This document shows positions 44,845 to 58,736 of a stretch of 64,000 bases of DNA, in pieces (position 1 is the stretch's first letter; each line of letters opens with the position of its first letter). The notes beneath the pieces were generated by a model. The model had not been told where the DNA came from. It searched no databases and saw nothing but the letters and a program-made list of their open reading frames with translations. Source of the stretch: Platycnemis pennipes (taxonomy: Eukaryota > Arthropoda > Insecta > Odonata > Platycnemididae); NCBI GenBank assembly GCA_933228895.1, contig OW121848.1, forward strand, positions 136,542,615 to 136,606,614, in the 5' to 3' direction. Position numbers and translations under genes: made by a program.

Positions 44845-45673
44845 GGTAGTTTCCTATTATTTTTTTATTGTCTTGATCGAAAGTTTATAACCTCTGGAGT
44901 ACGTGTTTTAAGCCGTTCGATTTTTAAATGACGTTAAGTATTTTTCCTCATTAATTAAAAAGTGAATAAAATCAATGGCGCGAAAACGCGACGGCAAACT
45001 ATTGCATGCCGGTTAATCCTACGTGTGACGTCAAACTATTTCCTCTACCTGCCACCAGGTGGTGCTGCGGACGCTTACAAATAGACGCCGCACTCCGTTA
45101 AAGCTTATGAACAAGTATTGGAGGCATATTTATTCCGTTAATTAATTGTAATTAACTTTTATTTATTTATTTAACATTACTTATGCAGTTGATTCATTTA
45201 AAATCAGTTAGTATTCCTTTCACAAGCATATCATGTAGTTCGCCTATCGCCGCACGACCTTTACGCCATGCTTCGTCGTAGCAGAAGACACAGCGAGCAG
45301 GACGTCCTTTAGCCTATAAAATGACTAATAATACCATGTTTAACTGAGAATTCTTTTCCAACATTGATAGTTTTTACAGGTTAATACTAATAAATATTCA
45401 CTAGAGCTGAGGGGCCCTGAAATACAACGGTAAGTTCAGGAGACGAATTTTCCTATGCTTCGCAACGTAAACTACCTACCTGTTACGTCAGCATGAAGGC
45501 AGCGCACCCCGCCATTTCAGAGCCTTTTCAAATGGCCTTAAAATTAACATTTAATTCTCTAGTAAACTGGGATTTCCCAATACAAACTTTTTGCGTAAAT
45601 TAAATACATTTATGGCAGGGCACAAATCGCAATTAATGAAGTCTGTTTTCTTTGATGAAGGAAACTACCCTAT
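44845..45673. mobile_element. ~830-bp TIR element (GGGTAGTTTCC)
   Basis: The left end AATAGGGTAGTTTCCT and right end AAGGAAACTACCCTATT are inverted repeats, probably flanked by a TA duplication. The interior holds a CRE TGACGTCA (45026-45033), a CTCF-like CCACCAGGTGGTGC (45052-45065), and a minus-strand stretch (about 45316-45200) reading KGRPARCVFCYDEAWRKGR, with a CxxC pair that might be a transposase zinc-finger remnant. Non-autonomous DNA transposon; superfamily open. Confidence 0.6.
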
Positions 45674-47036
45674 TCCCTCCGAACCATTACGCCCCGTTGC
45701 CCACCGGGCGAGAACATAAACAAATGGTGTTATTAGTGAAATGTGTCAATCAAAAGTTCGGGGACCTCATTCCTGAATGGCATGCTGGGATCGGAGCAGG
45801 AGGAAACGTGACGTGACTTCCAAGGAAGGAAAAATAAGACTATGTGGGGGAACAGAGAGAGAAAGGAATACGAAAGGTTAACACCATCTGCAATGATGAA
45901 CGGTCAACCCTCACACAATGCAACCACCCTCTCATGAAATCTACTTCATATGATAAACATGGACATTGATGATATGTTATCAAGAAAAAAATAGGCACCA
46001 ACATATCGTAAAATGTAGCCTCCCATAGTCATCTCCTACGCTTAGCTTGTGGTTAATGATCGTCCATATTTCTGTCTACTCAAGACTTAACAGGATGCTA
46101 ACGATAGAAGGCAAGTTTTAGTGGAATAATTAATGAGACATATAGACAGTGAAGCATCTCAAATCGAGTGGCGACCACAAACAATTAAGGAGGAAAGTAT
46201 TGCAATTTTGTCAACGGTTAATGCAATTTTGTGAAACAAAGTATGACCCATATATTTAACTGAAACACAAGAGCAAACCCTGACTTAAGACGATTTAAAA
46301 AAGAATAACCCCTAGGAGATTATATCTTAAAAAAAACATCCTCTGATGCTAAAAATATGCTCAAAATTTACCCCGAATTAAAACCCCGTGAGGATTTAAA
46401 AAATTCCTGAAAATTAGTAGTAAAATTTACCTTCACTCGATGTTAAACTTCCCAGAGGATGAAACTAGAACTCCAACAACAGCATCCTCGAACCCATAAA
46501 GCCGAACTCCTACGACAATTAAATGCATTTATGACCATTTCACATTTTACATCCCGGCGATTTACATACCAATGAAGAGAATAGTGAGGGTTTGGGTCAT
46601 AAATTCCGGGCCACTGTAATAAATTCCGATCAGTCCACTTCCAACCAGAGATATTTCCGCTACCGCTTCCGTCTGATTCTTCGGCGCGGCCTCCATAATG
46701 AAATTTTTCAGAACGCCCAATTTAATTTTCAAAACGACGATTTAGGCAGGGAGAGGAGGAGGATATTATGTTGGATGACTGGAGAAGCCTTTTGAAATCC
46801 TCTCCCAGATTATCTCGAGAAGGCCTCCTCCTCCTTGCGTCTTGGATCGACCCTTGTCCGGATGCCGAAGCTACCAACGAGCCCGGGATGACGCCTCTCA
46901 GATGACCAATGCTCCACTGCTCCAATTCACCCACACCTTCCTTTATTCACACGCTCCTTTTCCTACCCGCCGTTCGTGAACTTCTGTTCCGTTGAGAGAG
47001 AGAGATGTCGGTGAAAGCCAGATATCACGCCCAAGG
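45674..47036. other. Non-coding stretch
   Basis: AT-rich to 46580, then mixed. Short frames at 46592-46934 overlap on both strands and show no domain. Nothing else is recognised. Confidence 0.35.
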
Positions 47037-47320
47037 GATAGATTGTCGTGCTGATAGATTCAAAATGACTTTTTTCCCCCGTAGTATACAGAACAGAATA
47101 GGCAGCATAGCAAAGGGATAGGTAGGTGAAATATTTTAGAGTAGTCCTTAGTGCATGATGCATGTATTAACTCCTTAAATACTATGGATACTAACAATCT
47201 AGTTGCATGAGACCCTATAGTTGCTTGTTTGCATGTTAGTAGTGCATGCTTGGTGATCTTCACCCCCTGCCACACACCCTCGTGGTGGCTTGCAGGGTAT
47301 CGTGTAGATGCAGATGTAGA
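47037..47320 (+). mobile_element. LINE 3' end fragment
   Basis: Starts GGATAGATTGTCGTGCTG, equivalent to 29080 onward in the best copy, and runs through CACCCCCTGCCACACACC to CAGGGTATCGTGTAGATG. About 85-90% alike by eye, plus strand. Minus frames over this stretch are antisense artefacts. Confidence 0.8.
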
Positions 47321-49917
47321 AGGGATTACGGCTGCAGGCGGCTGGTTCTTGCACTGAAGCGCGTGCAGCGATCTGATGAACAGTCTTAGAGAAACTGGAT
47401 GCACAGTAGCAAATCAAAATCTCAGCTGGTTTGCTGCCTTCGGGAATGTTCGTGAGAGTTACAATTGCACTTATCGCGGTATGCTCAAATGGTGATTCAA
47501 TTTATCCCGATGGATTTTGTTTTCCTTCATCAACGGAATCAATAACGTATTGTAAATAGTTCCGCATCTATTACGGTAGATTTTGACGGAGTATCCCTAC
47601 AATGCCGTGCATTTCCGAAACGGCTCCATCACGTATACAGGCACGGAATGTAGTATATTCACTTCCAACCGGAATATTTCCTACCTCTGTTCGTACTACT
47701 GTAATTGTCCTTCCATTTACTCTCTTTTCCGCGCAATCCCAGCATTATGCCTTCAATAGCCTTTAGTATCATATTTTTCCTGAATTCTCTTTCCGGGAGA
47801 TTTGAAAACATTTGTTCCTGAACCAGTATGAGATACATTTCGGACCAATTAAAAGAACAAGGACGGACGACACATACGATGACGAAGCTGTCTAGATTAA
47901 TAGCATTTTCCATCTTATTTAGGCTTTACAAAATCGAATAATATAAGATTAACGTGAGGAAAACAGAACCCTCTGAGAATACAGCTTGCATCAATGATTA
48001 TGATAAATTTCATGTTTTAACTTGTGCCATTTCCTGAGAGCAATTGAAGGAATGAATCATAAAATAAGACGAGCAAAATTTTACGCTGCGAACTTTAAAG
48101 AGCAGGAAATGGTGTTGTCCATCCTTTTCATCGGCAACTAAGGTGTTTTGCGAGACACGATAAGAAACAAGAGCAAATTTATTCCTTAGTTCTCTTTCCC
48201 TTTCGGAGAATCGTGTGGCCGTGTAGCAGCCGTTTCCCGGGACGTGTTTTCCACGACTAACACGCTCCCTTCGCAGAGACTAGAATATGAGTTTGTTTGT
48301 GTTCTCCGCATTCCCGATTTGCAAGGAAAGTCTCATGCGCACTCCTTCGAGTAGAACTTGTTCACGGTGAGCGAATGCTGAGCTAATATTCTTTCATAAG
48401 TTCTCTATTGCCTCGAGCATCAAGAAACGCAAAGAAATTTATGCGAGTCATGGTGGTACCCTTGGTAGAGTACCCGATTAGTCATCAACACCTTGGCGCC
48501 GAGGGGTAACAGCAGCTTAATATCTGGTAACGAGATGAAATATTTTGATCTAGAGTCAGAACTTGCATTTATGCTGATTCTATTACAACTTTTGGCTCTA
48601 TGAAGACGATCAGGCACATAAAATTAGTCGGGCCTTATGGTTACGGACAGTATAAGCATTTTTCAGCGATCTGAATTGAATCAGTTCCAAATTATTGACA
48701 TGTGACGTTTTTAATTATGTGAAAAGAAGAATTAAATGAAGGAGTGAATGTAGATACCCACTTATTAGAGTTCCTTAACGTGGCTCCTAGAAATCTGCGC
48801 AAAGGAATCACTGAATGTGTGTGTGTGTAGTATGTGGTCTCACTGACCGGAAATTAATTTGATTTAAACAACCACGAATATAGTGATTTATGCACCTATG
48901 CATAATTGTATGCCTGTTTGTGTGAATCCCTCTTGGGAGGGTGAAAATCTTCTTCATCACGTTAGGTTTGTTAAATGTTACGGCCAATGAAGTTTTCCTT
49001 CCGTTATTAATGCGAATTACTGATAAATTAACAATTAAATAATATGATAACAGGACTTTTTATTTTATTAGGGCTGGAATAGCAACATTTATATGGAATT
49101 CTATTCACTTTTCTGATAATTATTTTTGCATTATTAAAATTATGTATTTCCGCATTAAAAAAATGTATTCCAATTGTAAGTACGCAAACACTTTTCAAGC
49201 ATTAATGAGTAAAATTTCCACGCATAAATATTAACATTCCTAATTTTAAACCACGACAAATTTGAAATTAATTATTCAAGGTAATGCTATGAAGTTGATT
49301 TAATTATTATAAGGCAATTTTCACCGTTGATGGAGGGGTTCAGTATACCACCTAGTACTGATAACCATGACACGATAGTCGGTGGTTTCTACAGGGAAAG
49401 CTAGCAATGAGGACACCTGCTCACTTTTCCCGGCTCCCTTCCATCGTGGAAGAGGCTGCCCGTTCGTCCACAAATACTTTCCCCACGCACTCCGAGCCTC
49501 TTGTCTTTTCTCGCCTGAAGAGTCCGTCTCACCGCCAGAATGGACCGCGGCCGCCACCGCCGGGGAATAAAGGGTGAAGAGTTCCCGCACGATGATGAGA
49601 AGGCGCTTTTGACTAAACGCCTTCCTATCTTCACCGGCATTCGGACTGAACGGAAACCATTGGACGCTATTGTGGCAAATATCGAGAACATGACCGGGAG
49701 GCAACGGTAGGTGAAGTTTAAGATTTCCACCATCCAGTCTACGCCAACTTAGCCATCCTCCTAGCCGCCAGCTATTGAGTGTTGTATGACGGGAGTGTTG
49801 CGAAATCGGACTTTAACCGTGCGATAATAATAATAATAACAATCATTACTTCATATAATCTGCGAATTTATGACTTTGAAGTACTCTCTTGCAATGAACA
49901 GATAGTAATGCACAAAC
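47321..49917. other. Non-coding stretch
   Basis: AT-rich intron-like DNA with a GC-richer pocket at 49400-49700, where plus and minus frames overlap and no domain is seen. A short (GT)n occurs at 48817-48828. Confidence 0.35.
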
Positions 49918-49990
49918 ATCCATGTCCCGGGCGGGATTCAAACCCACGACCCTTGGTCCGACAGGTGAGCGATCCGCTGCCACAGAGGCC
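49918..49990 (-). mobile_element. tRNA-derived SINE head
   Basis: On the minus strand: CTCTGTGGCAGCGGATCGC (box-A-like at 49982-49971), CTCACCTGTCGGACC, then GGGTTTGAATCCC (box B, 49945-49933) and GCCCGGGACATGG. This is the typical Pol III promoter layout of a tRNA-derived SINE; the arms do not pair well enough for a functional tRNA. Confidence 0.55.
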
Positions 49991-50156
49991 GGAAAAAGCT
50001 GGTGAGAGAAATGAAGTGATTTTCTTGAAAGGAAAATTCTGATTTCAATAACGTACGATGTTAATTGATTTGGTGTTACAAGCACGGAAAGAAACGAGAC
50101 CTCATGGTCACTAGCTCTGTAACCCGTGCTCCCACACCTAAGAGGATTAATAATGT

Positions 50157-50229
50157 AAATCTACATCTACATCTACACGATACCCTGAAAGCCACCGCGA
50201 GGGTGTGTGGCAGGGGGTGAAGATCAATA
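50157..50229 (-). mobile_element. LINE 3' tail fragment
   Basis: Plus-strand appearance: three CTACAT units, CACGATACCCTGAAAGCC, then GCGAGGGTGTGTGGCAGG and GGGTGAAGATC. Reverse complement of the LINE terminus at 29300-29364. Confidence 0.8.
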
Positions 50230-51840
50230 AAGATAATAAGAATGATAAATATAATAAAGTAAATAAGAAGAAATTAACTGATAGGAGAATATGATTGACG
50301 CCAGTGATGATGATGTAGGCCTGTAACTAGGGATGAATCAGGTTCTTAAAATAAATCGGTTAATTACTATCTTGGGATGTCCTTCGGAGACGAATCTTTT
50401 CTCTGGCGAGGAGGCCGGAGGCGGAAAGACGAGGATACAAGCGATGAAGAGGCAATTAGTGCGAAAAACCAAGAGCCACTCCACCCCCGAATTAAGAGAG
50501 GGCGCCACTCTTCATGTGGGGGGGAAGCAAGATGGGCGGGTGCAAAATGGGTGAGTGCGGCACTAACATTTCTAACAACTCTTTCCGGGGGGCGAAACCG
50601 GCGACTCAAAATTTAGACGGAGAGTTGTAAATAAATAACGACACCAGCAATGTCGCCGGCGGCAAGCAAGATCGGGGGGATTGCGGAAGTGAAAAGAAAT
50701 TGAGAGAGGAGGCCGCCTTCCGCACTTTTGTCGAGAGGCTAGCCCGATCTTGAGGATTTAAATTTCACAACCGCAAGGAAATAACTGACGAAACGCCTTC
50801 ATATTCGGGTCGCGTCACGGAATGATCTTTGGGACATCGTAGAAAAGCGGGGGACAAAGTATTGCGCGAAATGTTGACTCCGGCACACAAAACAATAATA
50901 AATAAATTAGGAAAAATAATCCAGACAGCACCACAAGCATTACATGTATAGCATTCGGTTGAGAGAGGATTAACCGACAATTTTAATCATTTGGGAATTC
51001 AACACCAACAATTATTTCAATTATTTTAGATTTATGAAGCTCGGATAATGCACCATTGGACGCTTTAGAAGTGAAAACTTTGAAACAATGAAACTTTAAC
51101 CCTTTCCAATGCACACTTCCGACACTCATTTAACGATTTCATCAATTTTGACTCTTTCTTAAAGGAACACGAGGAAATCAGTTTTAGAAGAGATGCTCTT
51201 CTTAACGAATGGCAAAATGAAAACTCATAAGAATATAAATTGCACAAAATAAAGTTTAAAGCAACCCACACAAACATTTTTTTAGCATAGGACACTCGTA
51301 TAAAATTCGCACTCCAAAGTCTGATAAGAAAACGGGCTCATCCCGAATGTCCATCTGCCTGGTGGTGGTAAAGGTGCAGCACACCATATTTCTAAGCTAA
51401 TCTGCGAACGAAATTCACGCATCAGGTCAAGAAAACCAGTTATCTTCATTTCGCCACGTTTAGTTTCCCAGTAGGATCTGGCATGCAAAAATCACACAGC
51501 TTGATTACAGCTGAACATCTCTATAGACTTCTGCCGCAACTGGGGGCATTTTGCCTTAGGCAGAACACACTACCTCCTGTACATACTATCACGTAGTCCT
51601 CTTGCGCTATAGAGAGCCAGCTAAAAAAATAAAAACCAAGAAAAGAAAAATTTTACGGAACCTAACTCTGGTTATATTAGCAAAGCTGAAATTTTGACAA
51701 AATCACTGGCCACACTGAAGTGGAGACACCCTAATGCACTGCCGAAACGTGATAGACGATGGAAGAGAGTAAAATGTAGACCACAGAAAGGCATTTGAGG
51801 CCGCTGCTCCTATTTTTACGCACCGTGTTAGAAAAACACA
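50230..51840. other. Non-coding stretch
   Basis: GC-richer at 50380-50740 with overlapping frames of arginine/lysine-rich composition, AT-rich after that. No gene or repeat is recognised. Confidence 0.35.
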
Positions 51841-52500
51841 CCCACCCAAAACGTAACGAGGGGAAGATCCTCCTCGTAAGGGATGGAGAGAGAAAGAAGG
51901 AGCAGTTGAAAGAGAGAGAGAGATCGCCCCTTGCCTCTCGCACGACTTTCCAAGACGGAGACGGATAACTGCGCTCGTCTCGATCCCTCACACACCCGGA
52001 AACACACACACATACAACTCCGTGGATCCGGACCCGTAGTAGGCCCCACGCACAACCAAACAAGTGCAGCACGCATGCGCAACAAAAGGGCTCTTGCTCA
52101 CACGGGGGAAAATGGACGAGCCATCTTCTGGACGGGGTGCTCGAGGAATTGGGAATGGGAGAGGGACGCATGGCGGATAGGGGTGGGATTGTAAGAAGGG
52201 ACGGAAGGAGGTTGCGGAGACAAAAAGGAAAGCGGGATCCACGTGCGGATTCACGGGGACTTCCGCCGGCCACGATTCCCTCCCCACGAATCTCAAACAC
52301 AAATATACTCCCACTCTCCCTCGCATCTTCGGCTGGTTCCTCCTCCGGAGACGGCGGGTAGAGGAAAAAGCGGCGCCTCCTCATCCCTTCACTCTTATTT
52401 ACTGCTCTCCCCCTCCTTTCATCCCCCCCTCACGTTCCCACCCTTCTCCTAAACCTCCCCTACCTCCTCCTCTTCCTCAAGCCCTTCACCCCTTCTCTTT
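51841..52500. other. CpG-rich patch with GAGA run
   Basis: A GAGAG run at 51909-51924, then CpG-rich DNA and a pyrimidine-rich end. A 217-codon minus frame (51731-52384) is the longest here but reads as arginine/proline/serine/phenylalanine low complexity, with four other frames overlapping it. Not called. Confidence 0.4.
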
Positions 52501-54429
52501 GGGCGCCTATAACTTTCTCAGCGTCTCCCCCCACCCTACTTCCTCTACATGTTCCATCCTCTTTGCAGCAAGAGACTTGCTTTGCTATGCTTTCCTTAAC
52601 CCGCTTCGCCTTTTAACAAAGCAAAATTTCGACAAATGCGCAAGAATTAATAGCCTTGAAAGTGATAGGATACTGCTGACACAAGATCAGATTTACCATT
52701 CTTGGCTTTCGAACACCTAGGCCTTTCGTCCATCAATTATAAAATCGTTGGTTTAGTTACAGATTCAATCTCGGTCGGAAATATAAGACAGATTGATATT
52801 CGTATTACGTTATAGGCATTTGAAATATTCCAACGGACATACAATTCCAAGTCTGATCATGGAAGATGAAATGATAGGAAATTAGGATATCATCTTCGGA
52901 CAGCAATCCTAGGATTGGTTTGCAGCCCTCCACTCGATCTTTCTATCGACTAATCTCTAATTAAGGACAGACAGGAATAAATACCATATTTTCCGCGTAC
53001 AAAAAAGGGAAGATGATTAATCCACTCATGTCATGTAATTTTCATGCTTGCACGATACTCTATGGCCCGGTTTTATGACTGCTTACCCTTTTTTGAAGCT
53101 TTAAAATTTCTTCAGCATGCTTTTCTGCTAATAATGCTTATATTGACTAATGGCTCGTCATAAAATTTTTACGACTATATGTTTTAATAACTACCGAAAT
53201 ACCTTAGCGTCCATGTAAACTAACGTTATATCAACGGTTGTATAAAACTGTTAAGGTTAACCAGACATTACAAACGCGGGCCTAGTGTAGTAAAAGTGAA
53301 AACGGTTTCGGTATTTATTTGCATTATTATCATCAAACTGTAAAATTTTTCTTAGAGTTACGCAGTAACTAACCCACAAGATGTACAAGTTTGAATGTAC
53401 AAACTGTGTTACAAGTGGTGGTACTCATTTCCAACGAATTTACTAAACTGTAAACCTGGTATATATTAGCATTCATAATAGGATAGTGAGGGCGACGGCA
53501 GTGTATCTGGAGAGAAGTCACTCTCTGCCTACCTTTTTGTGGCATTTAGGGTATTACGCAGCTGTAGTGATAGATGCAATGTGTTTCAGTGTGCTCGTAA
53601 GAATATATTTTCCTAAGCCAGTCATAAAATATTTGGCTCTCATATACTTCAACCGTTATTTTCCACATTCCTTGAATATTTACCTTTTTTCGGCGTAAAT
53701 GACAAGCATAATGATAGGTACTCGAAAATAGAGTAGATTCCTTCAACAGATAAAACAGAATTCATTCATTACAATTCTTTTTCCAAAATAAACGCACACC
53801 TAATTCAAGGGTCAGGCGGGCCATTTATCTTCCACGGGGACGCAGTGTTGTCACTCCATTGATGGAAAAAGGTAAAATCTCTGTGGGATTATGTAAAACC
53901 CAATTACCACAACCAATACCACTGCCTCAAATTTAACAATAGGTTTCTTTCTCGACACGGGTTGCTCCGGTCCTGTTACTGAAAATATAAATATTTTCTT
54001 CTTACGACTACCCAAGCCTCCGAAACACCGGAACAGATAATAGATAAGGTATCACTCAACTGGTATGCTCCATTATTGCAATCAAATTACCATGAATATA
54101 AAATTAATCTTCGGCGCTCGCAATTACCTCCACGGGAAAAAATAAACTTCCTAAGTTGGAATATTCCTGCAATAATGCAAGTGTGTGCGGAATCCTTATA
54201 AAACTTATACCAAATGTTTCTGGGCAGATACTGCAGGCTGACCAGTTCGTAACAGTGGTAGGATAATTAATCATGATGAAATTATTGAAAACCCTTCATC
54301 CTGACTGGGTGATGTCTATACAGGCGCACGTACTCCGCTTGGGTTTCCTGCCTATGTTAATGCGCGCGCGCTATTTCGATACACGGATCCGATCGAACGG
54401 CGACGTCTAGGAACGGAGTACAGACGCTG
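52501..54429. other. AT-rich stretch with two repeat scraps
   Basis: A possible hammerhead-like remnant on the minus strand at 53306-53345 (TTTGATGATAATAATG, then ACCGAAACC) and a decayed LINE tail on the plus strand at 53517-53580 (CTCTGCCTACC, then GGGTATTACGCAGCTGTAG). No gene. Confidence 0.35.
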
Positions 54430-54905
54430 GCGTTAACTGTCCTCTCCCCCCCCCCCACGTGACTCCCCCCACCGCCCTACCTCCACCTCAAAAATCTCCC
54501 TCCCTGCCACCTCCCTCCCCCACGGCCCATCTTTGCATTCCTCCGGAGGGATGGTGGTGTTGGAGTGGAGAAGAGGCGGATAAGAGGGCCAGACTCCATC
54601 TTGCCCTGGCGCCATGGCATGCGTTAATTCCCCCCTCCGTCCCTCACCGGTCCACCCCCCTCCCTCCCCCCCCCACGAAGCACCTTCCTCCTCTTCTTCT
54701 CCAACTCGTCTTCTCCTCCGCCCCTCTTCCGTCCCGCCGTCCGCCTCTCTCTCCCCCCCAAGACCTCCTTACATTATTTCCCTCCCTCCCTCTCTCGGAG
54801 AGAGACGCCACCTTTACTCCCCACTCCCCCGTAGCACATCTTTCCTTCATTTCCCTCAAAAGCTTACTCCCATGCGCTCGCAAATAAGAGATACCTTGCT
54901 GAGGT
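54430..54905. other. Pyrimidine-rich GC patch
   Basis: Poly-C (54448-54458), CCTCC and CTTCTC runs. The 142-codon plus frame is proline/serine/leucine low complexity. Not a gene. Confidence 0.4.
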
Positions 54906-57573
54906 AGTATATCCAACCCCCAGCATATCCATCCACTCAACAATCGTTCTGAGCCTAATGACTTTCTGCCACTTTGAATAGGGCTACTGAAACCAAATAA
55001 ACGTGTACTCGTTTCCTTCAATCATGGACTCCAGTAGAAAGCGGCTTTTGGTTTGCAAATAGAAGTGTGTACATACATACGATAAAATTCATTCGCACTG
55101 AAGGTATTTCATTACAACTTGTACTTGGAGCATATGAAGGACAATCAGTCAGCCTTTGACTATATTTCATCTACCCTTGTACTCCTTGCTTTGTGGCGTA
55201 GCATTGTGAAAATTCATGGTCGCACAAAGAAACGATCCAACATATTTCCACTTAAAAAAGTTCAAGTGCAAATATAATTAGCTGGTATGTTTCTTAATGC
55301 CATCTATCCTTGTTCAGAATTCGGAAAATTGACGAAGAGCATATATAAGAAAGAAATAATGTGGAAATCATTAGTTGGAGCAGGGTGTAGCCAGATAGAA
55401 TTGGTAAACACGGTTTGACGACGTAAGACGAGAGGAGATTATAATTTTTCGATTTTGAAAAGTGTACCGTGGAAGTGGTACTTCGAAGAAAAATGACGAA
55501 TCGGTTGAAACATATGGCCGGAAATAAGGAGATATGTGTCTTGAATCCAAGCGAACGCCGAGTTTATGTAGGGGATAGTTACAGAAGATGGGATAATGAA
55601 GATAAAAACTTAACGATATTGTTTACGTAACAGAATAAAAGGTTACGATACCATAATGTGAAGGAGCATTCTTAGTTTAAAAAAATTAGGGAAGTTGAGT
55701 GAGTCCTTAATGTGTTCATCCGAAGCAAATACTTTTCACTATTCTTTGAAGGTCCAAGACGATGTTTGACAACCCAAGGTCCTTGTAAAACCAACCAACC
55801 AACCAACCTGTACGCGTTGTATGAACTATACGAACCATCATACCAGACAAAAGATCACCGACGCAGTAGAATATTGCTAAAAGACAAAATGAAAGGGGTT
55901 TATAATCTGACTGTGAATCGATGAATTAATTGTACCTACCAATATGGAAATTATAAATGGAGTTATATAAATGGAGTTTGGAGTTATAAAATAGATAACT
56001 CCATCCCCTGGATAAATTTTGATAAGGACCTCTAAAACTAAACCCACGAAACATTCCCATTCAAAACAATTAACGCGGTGCGCAAATCCCTGCTATAATA
56101 TGTTTTTATCCGCAGTGCACGTGTTGGATATATTATGTCGTAAGAGGCGCTCAAAAAATTAACAGCTTGTGAGTCGAATGCTCAAGCACTCGCCGGAATG
56201 TCACCTGCAACTGGTGTTTCGCGCACACGTTAGATATTTTGGAGTCTTCCAAGACTACGAGCCATATCGCAGGGAGGTGGCAAACCATTCCGGTGATATA
56301 TATCACCACAGAGTATACACGCTTTTCGCACCGTCCATTCGAACTATCCGAGGGCCCTCGCAAGTTATTCCTTATCTGCTGCCTTCCTCACCACCCTTCC
56401 TCCATTCTCATCCTCCGAGCACTTAGTGTGATGAATAGCCTCGGGCAGAAGGAAGGTTAAAGGAGTTTCGGTCAGGGGCGTTTATGGACCTATGAGAGTC
56501 GTCTTAGCCCCAGCGTCGCGTAATCGCAGGGATATCGTAACTACTAGTTTCAAAATTCCGTCACCTGAAATACTAAATAGTAAATATTGCCTTCAACTCA
56601 CCTATCTTTATGTTCTCTTGATTTAAGAGGGAGAGGACAATGTGAGGGAACGTGTATGTGATATTCGAGTATTATATTGAGGTCGTACTCGTTAAGACTT
56701 TGTGAGATCAATTCTGAGTCGGCTAGGTCATTAGGAAAATCGCATGTTCAACGACACCTATTACTTCGTCACGGAAATCAAGTATCTCAGAATATCAACG
56801 TATCGCGTCCCTGTAATTTATACGGATCACACGCCGAGAAGTTGGAAAGGAACGCATCAGAAATGGAAATGATAATAGGTAACTCACGCTACGTCCGGAA
56901 TTTCATTTGAGCACTATCTGTGCAAAAATCTTCCAATCATGCAATTAGCGGAATCATTTCCACATAGCTCTAAAATCGGACGGACTGAGCCGTTGAAAAG
57001 AATTCTCTGCATTAGGAACTTCGTTAGTCAGAAATCTCCCAGATAACCTTAATTGTCCATTCCCCGTTTCCATTAATCGCTCGTGTCGCGCTTTGAGTAC
57101 CTGAAACTCATCCTGAACCACTGCCATAAAAGTTCATCTAAGGAAAAGGTTTTCTTTTAATTTTAACACATGGCGATATGGTTCAATCAAATAAAATTAC
57201 GAGGGCTGGCCATCCTGAGCAAATGCCTGCCGATTTGAATCTCTTTCGAGAACAGAAAATGCGTGTTTCTGAGCACCACATTATTCACCATGCATTTCCA
57301 CCGCGAGGCTGCATAGCACATGGATCTGCCACTTGAGATATCTGACCGAGCAGAGAGGGAAGGATGCAAGGAAATGATGAGACTGTCTGCCGGACTCTCC
57401 AGAGTCCGCTCCCGCGGTGATCAATTACAACCATTACAATGATGCCATCAAAGTTCCTGCCAAGTGAAACAAGGTGGCGCGAGTGTGTCGAAGCTTCATA
57501 AGGATGGTATGGTAATGGCCAGTAGTGTACGAGTCACTCAACTGCCAACTTAATAGTATCTAAATCAATATCA
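54906..57573. other. Non-coding stretch
   Basis: AT-rich. Contains a short (AACC)n run at 55790-55808 and a duplicated ATAAATGGAGTT string (55953-55980). No gene recognised; the frames of 60-85 codons have no features. Confidence 0.35.
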
Positions 57574-58109
57574 ATGGGGTCGTTTACCATATTTTTTTGT
57601 TGCCGAATCTGACGGAGTTTGTAAAATAAAAAGAGCCGTATTTTTCCGTTTTTTGATCCGTCAATTATTTCTCGAGTTATAAGCGGCGAAAAACTGATGT
57701 TTTTAACCCTTTCGGAAAAGTGGGCGTGGTGCAACCTCTGACGTATATCGACTTCGTCCAATCATAACTGAGCCCGCGAAGCTACTTCGCCTTATCGCAA
57801 TGGGGGGGAACACAGCTGACTCAGCCAATGGGAGCGATTGCGTCAGCATCTGTGCGAGCAGACCTTCCGAGAATCCCCCTCCACTCCCTTCCCCTCCCCT
57901 AAAAGCAGTCAAGGACGGGAGGAAAATGACGTCAATGTTATCACAGCAGCATTTTCGATGGGCGTCACCTTTTGCTTATTTTAATTTTTGATTTATGAGT
58001 GAATGGTTGTGGTTAGAAGATTAATTTTTTCACTAAATTTCTTTTTTCGTTTCCATCTAACGATTTCGTGTACAAAATTGAGCGTTCGGTTCCGAGTAAA
58101 CCCTCCCAT
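57574..58109 (+). mobile_element. TIR-MITE copy 3 (promoter-like family)
   Basis: Both ends are present: ATGGGGTCGTTTACC and GAGTAAACCCTCCCAT (mutated right TIR). GTCCAATCATAAC, GCCAATGGGAG and TGACGTCA are kept. Same orientation as copies 1, 2 and 4; 627 bp upstream of copy 4. Confidence 0.85.
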
Positions 58110-58736
58110 GATTAGATAATATTTTTTATATATTTATATTAATTTATTTTTATTTTTAAATATCTCAATATATTAGAATTTGTATTTGATATTCATATAT
58201 ATTATTATTCTGACATTTATTTAACTTTAGATAACATAACAAGTACTATATAAAATTGTACACCTTCATTTCCCCAGTTTCTTTCTTTCAACGCAATTTT
58301 CAACATGTCATGATTACCTTGTTTTGCAGAATGTGCATGTATTTTACTGCTATTTTTGTTGAAAATTCTTATGAATTTTTCCCACTAGTGTAAATGTATT
58401 GTATTTGATAATATTATATCTATACAGCACAATTTCTATACGTCTACACTGAGTTAATGTACAGAATTTGCTCTTGTAAAACTATGTTAGCATGTCGAAA
58501 GTTGATATGAAGCCAAAGTATCAGGCCCTTGCCGTAATTGCAAATCATGGTAAACCAAAAACAGGTGGATAGTAAGGGGTGCCTATATGTCGCCATATTA
58601 GTGGAACTCACAATGTTTTATATTGTGTGATGTTGAATAAAATATAATCTGGTGCTTGATGGTTAGGTGGAATAAATATTATAATTAGCAGTGGTTATAC
58701 TAAATGAGGTGATTGAAATACCTTACACCCCCAGAA
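58110..58736. other. AT-rich spacer between two MITE copies
   Basis: Very AT-rich (long ATATTT runs near 58115-58260). No reading frame. It is bracketed by two same-orientation MITEs, so it could in principle move as a composite. Confidence 0.4.

Noticed and set aside
44268..44849. 193-codon plus ORF
   Set aside because: Gly/Arg/Pro low complexity in a G-rich patch with many overlapping frames.
49918..49990. Functional tRNA gene
   Set aside because: Box A and B are present, but acceptor and anticodon stems do not pair; SINE-like instead.
51731..52384. 217-codon minus ORF
   Set aside because: Biased composition in a CpG-rich patch with four overlapping alternative frames; no recognisable motif.
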